Shown in pieces: positions 15,602 through 15,667 of a DNA stretch of 15,667 bases. The stretch spans positions 1-15,667 of the forward strand of contig JACSSB010000237.1 of NCBI GenBank assembly GCA_014879435.1. Reading direction: 5' to 3'. The notes beneath the pieces were generated by a model that was not told the DNA's origin, did no database searches, and saw only the letters and a list, made by a program, of their open reading frames with translations. How positions within the stretch are numbered: position 1 is the stretch's first letter; each line of letters begins with the position of its first letter. The stretch is from Phycisphaerales bacterium. GTDB lineage: Bacteria > Pseudomonadota > Gammaproteobacteria > Competibacterales > Competibacteraceae. Made by a program: the position numbers and the translations under genes.

Positions 15602-15667
15602 CGTGAGTTCTGTTTATTAATCTTCGCAAGTCAATAGGTTAATGTCATTTTTAGGGATATTGAGTGA
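15602..15667. other. AT-richer tail after the RHS remnant
   Basis: The last 66 bases are clearly more AT-rich than the genes upstream and hold no recognisable gene. They may be the start of the next intergenic or acquired segment; the window ends too soon to say. Confidence 0.4.

Overview
The window is a chromosomal stretch from a gammaproteobacterium of moderately high GC. The evidence is the order rpoE-rseA-rseB-rseC-lepA-lepB-(DUF4845)-rnc-era-recO, the RseC Cys pattern, a class A PBP1b with a UB2H domain, and a YoaA-type Fe-S helicase. The rse block resembles E. coli in passing straight from rseC to lepA, with no mucD between them as there is in Pseudomonas. The MucA-like RseA tail and the TPR lipoprotein beside mrcB are more pseudomonad-like. 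A non-enteric gammaproteobacterium fits best; I cannot name the genus.

Layout. 1-2306: end of the sigma-E gene, then its anti-sigma factor RseA, the periplasmic co-regulator RseB and the membrane protein RseC, which together form the envelope-stress switch. 2307-2445: leader with a TATAAT box and a hairpin. 2446-7835: lepA, lepB, a DUF4845 pilin-like membrane protein, rnc, era and recO, closely packed with GTGA and ATGA stop/start overlaps at DUF4845/rnc and rnc/era. 7819-9402, minus strand: a two-domain APH-like plus P-loop kinase, convergent with recO and overlapping its 3' end by 17 bases. 9506-15208, plus strand: mrcB (PBP1b), a lipoprotein with a very long disordered linker and a C-terminal TPR (LpoP-like PBP1b activator candidate), then a DinG/YoaA-family helicase. 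15209-15667: a non-coding spacer and the broken tip of an RHS gene.

How the genes relate. The first part is a housekeeping cluster for envelope stress, translation, protein export, RNA processing and recombination. The second part pairs a peptidoglycan synthase with its probable outer-membrane activator. The most distinctive features are a roughly 36-residue Pro-rich, two-Cys insertion in the UB2H domain of PBP1b and the roughly 250-residue low-complexity tether of the neighbouring lipoprotein. UB2H is the domain that contacts the LpoB activator in E. coli, so these two oddities may be connected. Most of the window is conventional; I found no wholly new multi-gene system, CRISPR array, tRNA, rRNA or insertion sequence.
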